This document shows positions 52,854-62,534 of a DNA stretch of 64,000 bases, piece after piece. Position numbers and translations under genes: made by a program. Every line of letters begins with the position of its first letter. The stretch's first letter is position 1. Below the pieces are notes generated by a model. That model was not told where the DNA came from. It worked only from the letters and a program-made list of their open reading frames with translations, and ran no database searches. Source of the stretch: Larkinella arboricola (lineage in GTDB: Bacteria; Bacteroidota; Bacteroidia; Cytophagales; Spirosomataceae); contig NZ_QLMC01000004.1 of the NCBI RefSeq assembly GCF_003259745.1, forward strand, positions 434,001-498,000. The letters run 5' to 3'.

Positions 52854-54458
52854 TTAATGACTGATAGGCAGGTAAATTCGAAAAAGTGCTCCCTGACCTT
52901 CCTGACTTTCGGCCATGATGGCACCGTAATGATTCTCGACAACCTTTTTGACAATAGCCAGGCCCAGGCCCGTACCGGAATACGGCCCCTTCTGGCTGTG
53001 CAGACGCTGGAATGCCCTGAAAATCTGCTGACGGTATTCGGGTTTGAAGCCAATCCCATTATCCTGAATGCTGATTTCGTAGAATCGGACGCTTTTTTGC
53101 AAAGGTTCCAGGATAACGGGCAACACCGGAAAACTCAGTCCTGCTGGTAATTCACCCAACCGGATTTCCCGAAACGATACCCGAACGTGGGGCGGCACCT
53201 CGGGGTACGAAAACTTCAGGGCATTACTCAATAAATTTTGAAACAGTTGCCGCAACTGGCTCATATTGCCTTTGATGGTCGGGAGCGAATCGACTTCAAT
53301 CACCGCTTTCTTTTGCTGAATCGCCCATTCCAGATCCGTCAGCACATCGCTGATCAGATTGTTGAGGGAAATGGGAACCGGTTCGGGTTGCTGCGTTGAA
53401 AGCCGCGAATAGGTGAGCAGATCGGCCACAAGATCGGACATCCGGCTGGCTGCGGACTGCATACGCTGGATCAGATCGACGCTGTCGTCATGCTGAACGC
53501 CGAGCTTTTCGCGCAGCAGATCACAAAACGCCCGGATTTTTCGCAGTGGTTCCTGTAAATCGTGGCTGGCCGCATAGGCAAACTGTTCCAGGGCTTCGTT
53601 CGACCGGATCAGGTCTTCGTTGGATTTTTTCAACTGAAGCTCCTGAAGTTTGCTTTCGGTGATGTTCATGAACGTAATCACAATCTGATCGGGTCCCTGC
53701 CGAACAGCCGCTACGGTAAACCAGGCTTCCAGACCGTTCTCATCGGTGTAATACTGCGTTGTCTGATCCGTTTCACCGGTTTCGGTAACCTGCTTATAAA
53801 AGTTGAATAAGCCGGATTCGATATTGCCGGGAAAAACTTCCAGCAGACGGTGCCCGGTAATTTCATTAGGGGGTAGAAACAAATCCCGTTCAACGGCCCG
53901 GTTGGCGGTCTGCATCAGAAAATCAATAATTTGCCCACTTTCATCCCGAATGGCCCGCATGGTAATGATGCTGCTTAGCGAAGCGTCCAGCGTGGCCTGA
54001 AGACGTTCGGCCTGCTCCTGTTGCATCTGTTCGACCCACTTCCGGTCGGAAATATCCTCGAAGGAAAGCACCAGGCCGTCGTACAACGGTGTCGCCGTAA
54101 TCAGAAACCAGGTAATACGGTTATTGATCGGGTGAGAAAATTCAACCACCTGGGATTGTTGTAATTCGATGGCATTAACGTACCGTTGAAACAGACCGCT
54201 TGATCGGGCCTCCGGAAACAGGTGGGTCAGGGATTGACCAATGAGTTGATCCCGTTCGAGCCCCATAAGCTCAACCATTTTCTGATTAACGATCTGGTAG
54301 CTGAAATCGATAATTTGGGCCTGTTCATCCCGAACCGCCACGCAATAGACAAGGCAGTTCCGGGCTGCATCCATAACGGCCTGCATCATCGCACTCGGCT
54401 CCCGCAGTGGTTGAGTCGGTAGCCTTTCGGCGGTTGTATTCCTGATGGGGGTAGTCAT
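52854..54458 (-). CDS. PAS sensor histidine kinase, soluble
   Basis: About 534 residues from MTTPIRNTTAERL; a Met 13 codons earlier is possible. Two PAS domains (about 20-145, with FSYQIVNQKMVELMGLERDQLIGQSLTHLFPEA, and 155-275, with FLMQTANRAVERDLFLPPNEITGHRLLEVFPGN), a coiled linker (LQELQLKKSNEDLIRSNEAL), the phosphoacceptor box AASHDLQEPLRKI and an ATPase domain (NLLSNALKFSYP, DNGIGFKPEYRQQIF, GTGLGLAIVKKVV). There is no membrane segment and no response regulator beside it. It is a paralog of the kinase at 27373 but lacks the RsbT-like domain. Confidence 0.9.
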   Translation of the reverse strand: MTTPIRNTTAERLPTQPLREPSAMMQAVMDAARNCLVYCVAVRDEQAQIIDFSYQIVNQKMVELMGLERDQLIGQSLTHLFPEARSSGLFQRYVNAIELQQSQVVEFSHPINNRITWFLITATPLYDGLVLSFEDISDRKWVEQMQQEQAERLQATLDASLSSIITMRAIRDESGQIIDFLMQTANRAVERDLFLPPNEITGHRLLEVFPGNIESGLFNFYKQVTETGETDQTTQYYTDENGLEAWFTVAAVRQGPDQIVITFMNITESKLQELQLKKSNEDLIRSNEALEQFAYAASHDLQEPLRKIRAFCDLLREKLGVQHDDSVDLIQRMQSAASRMSDLVADLLTYSRLSTQQPEPVPISLNNLISDVLTDLEWAIQQKKAVIEVDSLPTIKGNMSQLRQLFQNLLSNALKFSYPEVPPHVRVSFREIRLGELPAGLSFPVLPVILEPLQKSVRFYEISIQDNGIGFKPEYRQQIFRAFQRLHSQKGPYSGTGLGLAIVKKVVENHYGAIMAESQEGQGALFRIYLPISH

Positions 54459-54670
54459 AGTGTCCTCGTCTTCCGGTAGGTAAACTACAAGAAGCAAGCT
54501 TTTGTGTCAAATTTGATTCTAAAAATTAATAGACAGAGTATTTCAACATAACGGGCAGAAAATGTCCGGTTTTTATCGATTCTGGCAGTGACCTTTTTTC
54601 AAAATCTCCGTCTAACCGGAACACATCACGGTTTGTGAGCGTTTTGTAGTGAAAACCAAGGTTTTAGGGC

Positions 54671-55636
54671 GTGCATCAACAACGTTTTTTCTTTTCGATT
54701 ATCCTTATCAGCTTTTTCAGTAGTACGGTTGCCACTACGGCTTTGGCCCAGCGTAAATCCGGTGGTATAGTGCGCAAATTACCGGTTCGAACGGCTTCGA
54801 TACCCAAACCGGCGGGTATTAATTTTTGCGGAGAACCCGTTCCGGTAGAAAGCGGGGCGGTGGCACACAACTTATCGATGGCGCTGATGCGGAATGTGTC
54901 GTCTCAGCAATACCTGATGAACTTCCGCCGTCGGGCCATTGCACAGTATTTCCCGATCATTGAACCGATTCTGAAAAAATACCGGATTCCCGACGATTTT
55001 AAATACCTGGCGGTGGTCGAAAGTGGCTTGCAGGCCGATGCCATTTCGCACAAGGGCGCGCTGGGCTACTGGCAACTCATGCCCGAAACCGCCACGGAAC
55101 TGGGTTTGAAACTGACGGATAAAGTGGATGAACGAAAAGACCTACTCAAATCGACCGATGCGGCCTGTCGTTACCTGCGGATTCTGTATCGCAACCTGGG
55201 TTCGTGGACGATGGTGGCGGCTGCCTACAACGGGGGCATTGGCCGCATGCAGTCGCACATGAAAAAGCAGCACGAAACGAATTATTACTTTCTGTCAATG
55301 AATCAGGAAACGAGCGATTACCTCTACAAGATCGTGGCCGTCAAGGAGTTTTTCCAGTTTCCGGGGCAGTACCTGACCAGTAACCTGATGGCATCGGTAA
55401 ACTCCTACGAACGCGAACGGGCCGAAGCCATTGCGCGGGGCATCATTCCGGCTGAAGAGCCGGAACCAGTCGGTTTTGCCATCGAGCCGAAGGAAAGCCT
55501 GGAACTGCGGTTTGAAAGTGCTTCGGTCGATAGTTTGCTGGGGGCTTTGTCACGACCCAAACCCGTTGCCTCTACGTTGTTCAAAGGCGACGTGCAGGCC
55601 GAACTCGTCAAACCGGGCAAGATCGCTATCGGGTAA
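54671..55636 (+). CDS. Lytic transglycosylase domain protein, exported; interrupted by an in-frame TAA
   Basis: 321 residues from a GTG start. A signal peptide ends at TTALAQ (about residue 26). The SLT domain shows YRIPDDFKYLAVVESGLQADA (catalytic Glu in VVESG), KGALGYWQLMPETATELGL and VAAAYNGGIGRMQSHM, close to the paralog at 51717. The catalytic domain is complete. After the stop at 55634-55636 the same frame stays open for 92 codons with protein-like sequence, so the ancestral protein was probably about 413 residues long. Confidence 0.85.
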   Translation: MHQQRFFFSIILISFFSSTVATTALAQRKSGGIVRKLPVRTASIPKPAGINFCGEPVPVESGAVAHNLSMALMRNVSSQQYLMNFRRRAIAQYFPIIEPILKKYRIPDDFKYLAVVESGLQADAISHKGALGYWQLMPETATELGLKLTDKVDERKDLLKSTDAACRYLRILYRNLGSWTMVAAAYNGGIGRMQSHMKKQHETNYYFLSMNQETSDYLYKIVAVKEFFQFPGQYLTSNLMASVNSYERERAEAIARGIIPAEEPEPVGFAIEPKESLELRFESASVDSLLGALSRPKPVASTLFKGDVQAELVKPGKIAIG

Positions 55637-55912
55637 ACGTGGCAGTTCCGATTGACAGAAGGGGCGCAGATCGGGGACCAGAAATTAGGCAAAAACGACC
55701 TGTTATACGCCATTGTTGACGATGTGGACCAGCGTTCGGGGCAGCTTTTCCTGCGGTCCGTCAAGCTGGTTTCGGCCGCCGGTCAGCAGCCTTACAGTGT
55801 GACGTTGATCTGCCTGAATCCGCAGACCGGTCTGGCGGGTGTGCCGCTTCCCAAAGCTGATCAGCTCAAACCGGGTGGCCGGACCTGGACGGTGGGCTGG
55901 AAGGTGCTGTGA
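55637..55912 (+). pseudogene. Detached C-terminal segment of the transglycosylase gene
   Basis: In frame with the gene at 54671 and separated from it only by TAA. It encodes about 91 residues (TWQFRLTEGAQIGDQKLGKN, LLYAIVDDVDQRSGQLFLRS, SVTLICLNPQTGLAGVPLP, ending TWTVGWKVL), a beta-rich domain. There is no ATG; TTG at 55652 could serve as a start. Whether it is translated by readthrough, re-initiation or not at all cannot be told. Confidence 0.6.
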
Positions 55913-55985
55913 GTCAAATTAGACGATTTGGCAGAAATGTTTGGCGTACCCACGGACTTTAATCCTGATATTAGCCAGACGTACC

Positions 55986-55993
55986 TATCTTTG
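55986..55993 (+). promoter_or_regulatory. Putative -7 box of nuoH
   Basis: TATCTTTG, exact match to TAnnTTTG, 85 bases before the chosen nuoH start; no TTG at the expected distance. It supports the internal start over the longer frame that begins at 55941. Confidence 0.4.
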
Positions 55994-56078
55994 GCAACCA
56001 ATACGGTTTTTCGGCCAAAGCCAGAAAAGTCGCCAATGCTCAGGATTCAAACACGGGTTTCAGTCCGTGGGTTCGTAT

Positions 56079-57161
56079 ATGCTCGCTCTTCCCATTTTTT
56101 TAGTGCTTGCGGTTAGTTTCGTTGTGGTAGGGGTTTACCTCGAACGAAAAGTTTCGGCCTTTATTCAGGACCGGCTTGGTCCGATGGAGGTCGGGAAATA
56201 CGGTTTGCTGCAACTGATTGCGGATTTGCTCAAACTGATGCAGAAAGAAGACATTGTGCCCAAAGCCGCCGATCGACGGCTTTTTCTGCTGGCTCCGATG
56301 GTGATTTTTGCGTCGGTCTTTGCCGGGTATGCCGTTCTGCCGCTTACACCTGATTTGCAGGGCGCGACAACCGACGTGGGGGTTTTCTACCTGATGGCAA
56401 TTGTGTCGGTTGATGTCATTGGAATTATGATGGCGGGCTGGGGTTCCAACAACAAGTACTCACTCCTGGGGGCGATGCGCTCGGTAGCCCAGATTATTTC
56501 CTACGAAATACCGCTTGGCCTGACCATTCTCTGCGCTGTTATGATCGGGCAGACGCTGAATTTGCAGGATATGAGCTTTCAGCAGGGCATTTATGCCGAA
56601 GAAACCAATTACCTGTTTGGCCTGAAATTTCTGAATATCGATGTCACCAACTGGGGCGGTATTTTTAGCTGGAACATTCTGCGGAACCCGTTCCTGCTAA
56701 TTGCTTACATCGTTTTCTTCATTACCACCCTGGCTGAGAGCAATCGTGCGCCCTTCGACCTGCCCGAAGGCGAATCGGAACTGGTGGGTGGTTACAACAC
56801 CGAATACAGCGGAATGCGGTTTGCGCTACTGATGCTGTCGGAATATGCCATGATGTTGCTGGTGTCGTTTCTGGGCGCTATTTTGTTTCTGGGAAGCTGG
56901 AACACGCCCTTACCCAATCTGGGGCCTCTGCGGCTGGCCGACTGGACAAGCGGTTTGCCGGGCACGGCCTGGGGTAACATCACCGGCTTTTTCTGGCTGT
57001 TTTCCAAAGCCATGCTGGCAATTCTGTTGCAGATGTGGGTCCGCTGGACGTTTCCCCGTGTGCGGGTTGATCAGATGATGTTCCTGTGCTGGAAAGTCCT
57101 GACGCCCATCGGCCTGGTTCTGCTGTTGATTTCCGGCGTTTGGCGGTTGTTGATGATTTAA
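56079..57161 (+). CDS. nuoH: NADH-quinone oxidoreductase subunit H (complex I subunit 1)
   Basis: About 360 residues from MLALPIFLVLAVSFVVVGVYLERKVSAF, where the family's first membrane helix begins. YLERKVSAFIQDRLGPMEVGKYGLLQLIADLLKLMQKEDIVP is the conserved quinone-site loop (shown here in part: LERK, QDRLGP). ESNRAPFDLPEGESELVGG and the ENTEYSG-like YNTEYSGMRFA segment are also diagnostic. Eight membrane helices are expected. No other nuo gene is in the window, so it is separate from the main complex I operon or is an extra copy. Confidence 0.93.
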   Translation: MLALPIFLVLAVSFVVVGVYLERKVSAFIQDRLGPMEVGKYGLLQLIADLLKLMQKEDIVPKAADRRLFLLAPMVIFASVFAGYAVLPLTPDLQGATTDVGVFYLMAIVSVDVIGIMMAGWGSNNKYSLLGAMRSVAQIISYEIPLGLTILCAVMIGQTLNLQDMSFQQGIYAEETNYLFGLKFLNIDVTNWGGIFSWNILRNPFLLIAYIVFFITTLAESNRAPFDLPEGESELVGGYNTEYSGMRFALLMLSEYAMMLLVSFLGAILFLGSWNTPLPNLGPLRLADWTSGLPGTAWGNITGFFWLFSKAMLAILLQMWVRWTFPRVRVDQMMFLCWKVLTPIGLVLLLISGVWRLLMI

Positions 57162-57217
57162 TGGCACTTTATTTGTCCTAAAATAGTTGTACAGATATAA
57201 GTACCTAAATTCAACAC

Positions 57218-58486
57218 ATGTCTTTTACGAAATTACCGCTCATTGAGCCCATTTTGGAGGCTCTGAGCGCCGAAGGTTATACCACTCCCACACCTATCCA
57301 GGAACAAGCCATTCCCATTTTGCTCGACCGCCGGGATTTGCTGGGTTGCGCCCAGACCGGTACCGGTAAAACAGCCGCCTTTGCCATTCCGATTCTGCAA
57401 ATTCTGAGCGAACAGAAAGGCAGCGAACGCGGTCAGCGCCCCATTAAAGCCCTGATTCTGACGCCTACGCGTGAACTTGCCATTCAGATTGGCGAAAGCT
57501 TTACGGCGTACGGAAAATACCTGAACCTGCGCCATACCGTTATTTTTGGGGGCGTTTCGCAACACGCGCAAACGCAGGCCCTGAAAGCCGGTGTTGATAT
57601 TCTGATTGCCACGCCGGGCCGTCTGCTCGATCTGATGAACCAGCGGTTTATTGATCTGCGCACGATTGAACTCTTTGTGCTCGACGAGGCCGACCGGATG
57701 CTGGATATGGGATTCGTGCATGACGTTAAAAAAGTGATTGCCAAGTTGCCTTCGCAGCGCCAGTCGCTGTTTTTCTCGGCAACCATGCCGCCGGATGTAG
57801 CTAAACTGGCCGATAGCATTTTGAGAAAACCGGCTAAAGTGGAAGTGACACCAGTTTCATCCACCGCCGAAACCGTGAAGCAAGCCGTGTATTTTGTGGA
57901 TAAAGCCAACAAGAAACGGCTGCTGATTCACCTGCTGAACGATCCAAAGATTGGTTCGGCGCTGGTGTTTGCCCGCACCAAACACGGAGCGGACAAAGTG
58001 GCCAAAGATCTGGCAAAAGCCGGGATTCAGGCCGAAGCCATTCACGGCAATAAGTCGCAAAACGCCCGCCAACGCGCCCTGTCCAACTTCAAAACCCGGC
58101 AGACCCGCGTGCTGGTCGCTACCGATATTGCCGCCCGGGGCATTGACGTCGAAGAGCTTTCACACGTCATTAATTACGAACTGCCAAACGTGCCGGAAAC
58201 CTACGTTCACCGGATTGGCCGGACGGGCCGTGCCGGTAACAATGGAGTTGCGTTCTCATTCTGCGACGCGGAAGAGAAAGAATACCTGCGGGACATTAAT
58301 AAATTGATTGCCAAGGCCATTCCGGTGGTGGATAACCATCCATATCCGTTGGGAACGGCCCCGGCCATTGAATCGCCGGAGCAGCCAACCCGTTCGCAAA
58401 CGCCGGGCAACCGTTCCGAAAAACGAAGTGAAACAGCCAGCAACGATTTCCGAAACGGTAATCGTCGCCGGTTTAGCCGTCGCTAA
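57218..58486 (+). CDS. DEAD-box RNA helicase, RhlE type
   Basis: 422 residues. Q motif YTTPTPIQ, motif [31 protein letters not shown] and [10 protein letters not shown] are present. The C-terminal tail is Ser/Thr/Arg-rich and basic ([24 protein letters not shown]). Its stop overlaps by four bases the end of the convergent oxyR gene. It is the third DEAD-box gene in the window. Confidence 0.93.
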   Translation: MSFTKLPLIEPILEALSAEGYTTPTPIQEQAIPILLDRRDLLGCAQTGTGKTAAFAIPILQILSEQKGSERGQRPIKALILTPTRELAIQIGESFTAYGKYLNLRHTVIFGGVSQHAQTQALKAGVDILIATPGRLLDLMNQRFIDLRTIELFVLDEADRMLDMGFVHDVKKVIAKLPSQRQSLFFSATMPPDVAKLADSILRKPAKVEVTPVSSTAETVKQAVYFVDKANKKRLLIHLLNDPKIGSALVFARTKHGADKVAKDLAKAGIQAEAIHGNKSQNARQRALSNFKTRQTRVLVATDIAARGIDVEELSHVINYELPNVPETYVHRIGRTGRAGNNGVAFSFCDAEEKEYLRDINKLIAKAIPVVDNHPYPLGTAPAIESPEQPTRSQTPGNRSEKRSETASNDFRNGNRRRFSRR

Positions 58487-59418
58487 ATCTGAACGACGGT
58501 ATTCTTTTTCTTCGTGGTCAGTTCGGCAGGTAAATGAGCCAGAATTTCATGCCTGAGTGCATCGATTAGCTTCCGCTTCAGAAAGCTGCGATGCGTTACC
58601 AGACTGACTTCCCGCACCGGTTGTGGAGCCTCAAAGGGCCGGATGCGGGCTTTACGGGTATCGTCCATGTCGAGCGTTGCCAGATAGGGCAGGAGCGTAA
58701 AACCGTTCTGTTTATCAATCAGTTTAATCAGGGTTTCGAGCGAACCCGTTTCGTAGCGGAGCGGCTGGCTGCCACTCTGGCGTTTGTCAGCCCCGCAGAG
58801 GCTAACTACCTGATTTCGAAAGCAGTGTCCTTCGGTCAATAACCACAAGCCGTCGGTTTGAAGATCGGTGGAACAAACGGCGGGCTTCTCAAAAAGCGGG
58901 TGCGAGTTGGCCGCGTAGAGGACGAAAGGTTCGTAGAATAGCGGTATTTCCAGCAAACCGTTTTCATCCAGCGGTGTTACCACAATGCCTACGTCGATTA
59001 AACCGTTTTTAAGCCGTTCCAGAATTTGTTCCGTCATCATTTCCTGAATCTGTACGGTTACGGCCGGATATTGATCGATGAACGGGCCGATGAAGTACGG
59101 AAGCAGATAAGGTGCCAGGGTTGGGATGATGCCAAGCCGGAGTTCTCCACTGAAATCTTCCCGCGACTCTTTGACAATTTCCGGAATGCGTCGGGCCGCC
59201 CGCAGGACTTCACGGGCCTGCTCCAGAATAATTTGGCCGGTTTCGGTAGGCACAACGGGTTGCTTGGAGCGGTCGAACAGCAAAATACCCAGTTCGTCTT
59301 CCAGTTTCTGAATTTGCATGCTGAGCGTTGGCTGGGTGACGTGGCAATGTTCAGCGGCTGTGGCAAAATGGCGGTGGGTGTCAACGGCAACAATGTAATC
59401 TAACTGCGAAAGGGTCAT
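58483..59418 (-). CDS. oxyR: LysR-type regulator OxyR
   Basis: About 311 residues from [35 protein letters not shown]; the longer frame from 59460 would overlap the putative operator and lacks family support. The helix-turn-helix is N-terminal. The redox pair corresponds to [13 protein letters not shown], matching the two Cys of E. coli OxyR (GHC and FC). It is divergent from hemH and near genes for a peroxiredoxin and AhpD, its usual targets. Confidence 0.9.
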   Translation of the reverse strand: MTLSQLDYIVAVDTHRHFATAAEHCHVTQPTLSMQIQKLEDELGILLFDRSKQPVVPTETGQIILEQAREVLRAARRIPEIVKESREDFSGELRLGIIPTLAPYLLPYFIGPFIDQYPAVTVQIQEMMTEQILERLKNGLIDVGIVVTPLDENGLLEIPLFYEPFVLYAANSHPLFEKPAVCSTDLQTDGLWLLTEGHCFRNQVVSLCGADKRQSGSQPLRYETGSLETLIKLIDKQNGFTLLPYLATLDMDDTRKARIRPFEAPQPVREVSLVTHRSFLKRKLIDALRHEILAHLPAELTTKKKNTVVQI

Positions 59419-59456
59419 TAACGGAGTGGTTGAATGGCTAGAATAGATCGTATGAT

Positions 59457-59472
59457 CCAAGATAGTTCTTGG
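59457..59472. promoter_or_regulatory. Candidate LysR-type operator before oxyR
   Basis: CCAAGATAGTTCTTGG: six-base inverted arms CCAAGA / TCTTGG around TAGT, 38 bases upstream of the oxyR start. It also contains ATAG, part of the OxyR consensus. It fits autoregulation. Confidence 0.45.
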
Positions 59473-59566
59473 CAGACTATAAAGAATAGGCGCTTCGTAA
59501 GCAGACCGCCCATCAAAGTCCTCTAACGATCATAAATATTATCGATGTAAAAATAAAAGATATTGA

Positions 59567-59598
59567 TTGAAGTTATACGGTTTTCCGTTGTAATTTTG
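59567..59598 (+). promoter_or_regulatory. Putative promoter of hemH
   Basis: TTG at 59567-59569, 21 bases, then TAATTTTG at 59591-59598, an exact match to the Bacteroidota -7 box with normal spacing. The start codon is 23 bases further. Confidence 0.6.
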
Positions 59599-59621
59599 AT
59601 CTACTAACTTATTATTTTGTC

Positions 59622-60701
59622 ATGGAAGTACCCGGTATGGATGTCACTGTCTTGCAACAATCTCCGGCTGCCCGAAAATCAATCGGCAAAACCGGCGTTC
59701 TAATCGTCAACCTCGGAACGCCTGATAGCCCGTCGGTGCCGGACGTTCGGAAATATCTCCGGGAATTTCTGATGGACGGACGGGTGATTGACATTCCGTA
59801 TGTTCAGCGGTATGCACTGGTCAACGGCATTATTGCTCCCTTCCGGGCGCCCAAATCCGCGAAGGTGTACCGGGAAGTCTGGACCGAGAAGGGTTCCCCT
59901 TTGAAGTATTACGGAGAGGTTGTTGAGCGCGAACTTCAGAGGCAATTAGGCGACAATTACGTGGTGAAACTGGCCATGCGGTATCAGAATCCCAGCCTCG
60001 AAGCCGGTCTTTCCGAATTTCAGAAACTGGGTTTAACCGACATTGTAGTCATCCCATTTTTCCCGCAGTATGCCTCTGCCACCACGGGTTCGGTTTACGA
60101 AAAAGTAATGGAAATTGTGGGGAAATGGCAGATTATTCCGCGAATTGAGTTCACCAACAGTTTTCTGGATCATCCGAAGTTTATTGAAGGGTTTGCGCAG
60201 CGCGCCCGCCCCTACATGGATAAGGAATCGTTTGACCATTACCTGTTTAGTTACCACGGTTTGCCCGAGCGTCAGATCCGGAAAGGCGATGTGACCGGCA
60301 CGGTGTGCAAGCTGGGTGACTGCTGTTCGTCGCTCCACCCCCAGAACCAGTATTGTTACAGGGCGCAGTGTTTCGAAACTACCCGGCTGCTGGTGCGGGC
60401 ACTCGGTATTCCGGAAGGAAAATACACCACCACGTTCCAGTCCCGGCTAGGCAAAGATCCCTGGATTAAGCCGTATACCGAAGATGTGGTTCAGGAACTG
60501 GGGCAAAAAGGCATCAGGAGCGTCTTGGCTTTTTCACCCGCCTTTGTGGCCGATTGTCTGGAAACGACAATTGAAGTGGGGGAGGAATACAAGGAATTGT
60601 TCGAGAAGCATGGCGGCAAACGCTGGCAACTGGTCGAAAGCCTGAACGACAGCCCCATCTGGATTGAACTGCTGGTGGATTTGGTGAAGAAGGCGGGGTG
60701 A
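59622..60701 (+). CDS. hemH: Ferrochelatase, with an internal cysteine cluster
   Basis: 359 residues. KTGVLIVNLGTPDSPSVPDVRKYLREFLMD is the conserved start, FSYHGLPERQI holds the catalytic His212, and FSPAFVADCLETTIEV holds the conserved Glu. It inserts iron into protoporphyrin IX, the last step of haem synthesis. Residues 229-250 carry five Cys (229, 234, 235, 245, 250), an internal cluster like the one proposed to bind [2Fe-2S] in some bacterial ferrochelatases; E. coli HemH lacks it. The gene is divergent from oxyR and ends at a bidirectional terminator. Confidence 0.95.
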   Translation: MEVPGMDVTVLQQSPAARKSIGKTGVLIVNLGTPDSPSVPDVRKYLREFLMDGRVIDIPYVQRYALVNGIIAPFRAPKSAKVYREVWTEKGSPLKYYGEVVERELQRQLGDNYVVKLAMRYQNPSLEAGLSEFQKLGLTDIVVIPFFPQYASATTGSVYEKVMEIVGKWQIIPRIEFTNSFLDHPKFIEGFAQRARPYMDKESFDHYLFSYHGLPERQIRKGDVTGTVCKLGDCCSSLHPQNQYCYRAQCFETTRLLVRALGIPEGKYTTTFQSRLGKDPWIKPYTEDVVQELGQKGIRSVLAFSPAFVADCLETTIEVGEEYKELFEKHGGKRWQLVESLNDSPIWIELLVDLVKKAG

Positions 60702-60739
60702 TTGAACTGCCCTGAACGTTGTTGTTCGTAAAGAAATAA

Positions 60740-60767
60740 AAAAGACCCGCCGTGAAGCGGGTCTTTT
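60740..60767. terminator. Bidirectional terminator between hemH and the cytochrome gene
   Basis: Perfect 11-base arms AAAAGACCCGC / GCGGGTCTTTT with a six-base loop, between convergent genes. Confidence 0.9.
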
Positions 60768-60770
60768 GTT

Positions 60771-61775
60771 TTAGCGGACGGCTATTTCTTTGCCCCTTGG
60801 GGTGAACAGCACCACCTTATTTTTCACCGGGGTTACGGTTTTCAGGTAGGTGAAAATCGCTCCCAGGTCCTGCTCACTCATCCCGGCATACATTCGCCAA
60901 GGCATTAGTGTATTGAATTCGGCGTGTTCGAGCGTCGCCGGATGTGTAAAGTCATCTTTTTCTGCCGCCTTGAACCGCGCGATGAACGCTTCTTTGGTCC
61001 AGCGTCCAATGCCCGTTTCGGCATCAGCGGTCAGGTTAGCGGAACGAACCGTGCCAACCGGCATGGCAAACGTGCGGCCACCGGCCAGTGTCATGCCCGG
61101 CAACGGCTGACCTTTTTCATCGACCGGCGTATGGCATTCGCCACAACCGGCAAACGTCAGCATGTACTTCCCGTAAGCCACCGAATCCGCCGGTTCTGGC
61201 CGTTTGCTGCCCTCTGATTTTGTCGGCATCGTGTTGATAATCAGGTTCATCGGGAAATCGGATTGCGACGCTGGAATCGCTGGATTTTCAATGGGCTTCA
61301 GCGTCCGGACATAGGCAATGATGGCCTTGATATCGTTCGAATCCATCTGCCCGTAATTCCGATACGGCATCACCGGGAACAGGGCGTTTCCATCTTTGCT
61401 GACCCCGGTGGTAATGGCGCGGTAAATTTCGCCGTCGCTCCAGCCGCTCAGGTGGGCGGGCGTCAGGTTTTTGGCGTAATAACTGCCCGGAAAGCCCATG
61501 TCGCGGGTGAAGGGTTCCCCGCCTTTTCCTTCCGTTCCGGCCACGAGCGGCCCGCCAACTATCTTCCAGTCGCGCTCGGAGTGGCAGTCGATACAAACGG
61601 CGACGTGATTGGCCAGGTATTTTCCCCGGGCAATTTGCGCGGAGTCGGCCTGGATGGTTAGTTCCGGCGCGGGGCCCACATTGGGGAGGGCCGTTTTGAT
61701 GTAAGCAACACTACCGGCAATCAGTAGGACAACGACGCCGGCAATAATGCCCAGGATTCTGAAGACTTTTTTCAT
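60771..61775 (-). CDS. Di-haem c-type cytochrome, membrane anchored
   Basis: 334 residues. One N-terminal membrane segment (ILGIIAGVVVLLIAGSVAYI, about 8-27) anchors or exports it. Two haem c sites are CIDCHSERDW and CGECHTPVDE, with Met-containing distal segments (GNALFPVMPYRNYGQM, NTLMPWRMYAGM). It resembles electron-transfer subunits of periplasmic dehydrogenases. It is convergent with hemH, which supplies the haem it needs. Confidence 0.9.
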   Translation of the reverse strand: MKKVFRILGIIAGVVVLLIAGSVAYIKTALPNVGPAPELTIQADSAQIARGKYLANHVAVCIDCHSERDWKIVGGPLVAGTEGKGGEPFTRDMGFPGSYYAKNLTPAHLSGWSDGEIYRAITTGVSKDGNALFPVMPYRNYGQMDSNDIKAIIAYVRTLKPIENPAIPASQSDFPMNLIINTMPTKSEGSKRPEPADSVAYGKYMLTFAGCGECHTPVDEKGQPLPGMTLAGGRTFAMPVGTVRSANLTADAETGIGRWTKEAFIARFKAAEKDDFTHPATLEHAEFNTLMPWRMYAGMSEQDLGAIFTYLKTVTPVKNKVVLFTPRGKEIAVR

Positions 61776-61877
61776 GATATGGTTATAAAGAGGAAGTATA
61801 TAAATTACGCCATTTGAGATAGTTAAGGCTATTGCTGTGTAGCATTATCGTCTCTATTTTATTTTTTGGTCACAAAA

Positions 61878-61910
61878 AAACCGGCAGAGCTTGAAAAGCC
61901 CTGCCGGTTT
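61878..61910 (-). terminator. Terminator of the peroxiredoxin-ahpD operon
   Basis: Perfect ten-base arms AAACCGGCAG / CTGCCGGTTT; on the minus strand the hairpin runs into seven T. It lies 24 bases past the stop of the AhpD-like gene. Confidence 0.85.
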
Positions 61911-61933
61911 GTCGATGAAGTGTAATTTATCTC

Positions 61934-62524
61934 TTATAAAACGGTAATTAAGCCTTTGACAACCGAACCTAAGCGGATGGCGTCGAAAACCCGTGCTTCT
62001 GTAGCGCCATGTTTCAGCACGCTTTCTTCGTGCGAGCGAACGCACAATTCACAACCGTTGACGGCGGAAACAACCAGGCTCATCAATTCGAAAAACTCCT
62101 TGCCCAGAACCGGGTTCATCATGATGCTCATCCGAATACCGGGTTGCGTCTGCTGGTAATAATCTTTTCCGGTAAAATGCCGGAAGCGATAGAAAACGTT
62201 GTTCGTACTTAACAACGAAGTACAGGCAACTGTTTCGGCAATTTCGGCATCCGTAGCACCTTCCTGACGGGCCAGGGCTGAAAAGCTATCGACTAGCGGC
62301 TGGTATTTTTCGTTGACCGCAACCGACAACGCCAGCAGGCTGGTTTCTTTCTTCGTCAGATTCTGGCTGCTATTCAGAACGTTGCCGAGGTTAATTTTCA
62401 GATCGCGCAGGTACCGGTGGTCAACTTGCCCGAGCGTTTCCAGCGTCGGATAAGAAGCCGTCGTATCCAGTCCCAGATTGGTCAGCAGCGACAGAATGGT
62501 TTCGTTTTGGATCGAAGTGGTCAT
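61934..62524 (-). CDS. AhpD-like carboxymuconolactone decarboxylase family protein
   Basis: About 196 residues from MTTSIQNETIL; a longer frame from 62587 would translate an intercistronic inverted repeat and is rejected. The redox motif NGCELCVRSHEESVLKHGAT gives CxxC plus the His of the AhpD active site. The N-terminal half is an all-helical duplicate domain. It probably reduces the peroxiredoxin encoded upstream. The two genes are 95 bases apart with a 20-base-arm hairpin between them. Confidence 0.9.
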   Translation of the reverse strand: MTTSIQNETILSLLTNLGLDTTASYPTLETLGQVDHRYLRDLKINLGNVLNSSQNLTKKETSLLALSVAVNEKYQPLVDSFSALARQEGATDAEIAETVACTSLLSTNNVFYRFRHFTGKDYYQQTQPGIRMSIMMNPVLGKEFFELMSLVVSAVNGCELCVRSHEESVLKHGATEARVFDAIRLGSVVKGLITVL

Positions 62525-62534
62525 ATTCAATTTT

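Noticed and set aside
55941-56078. N-terminal extension of nuoH
   Set aside because: The 46 extra residues are not like any NuoH and a -7 box lies inside the stretch.
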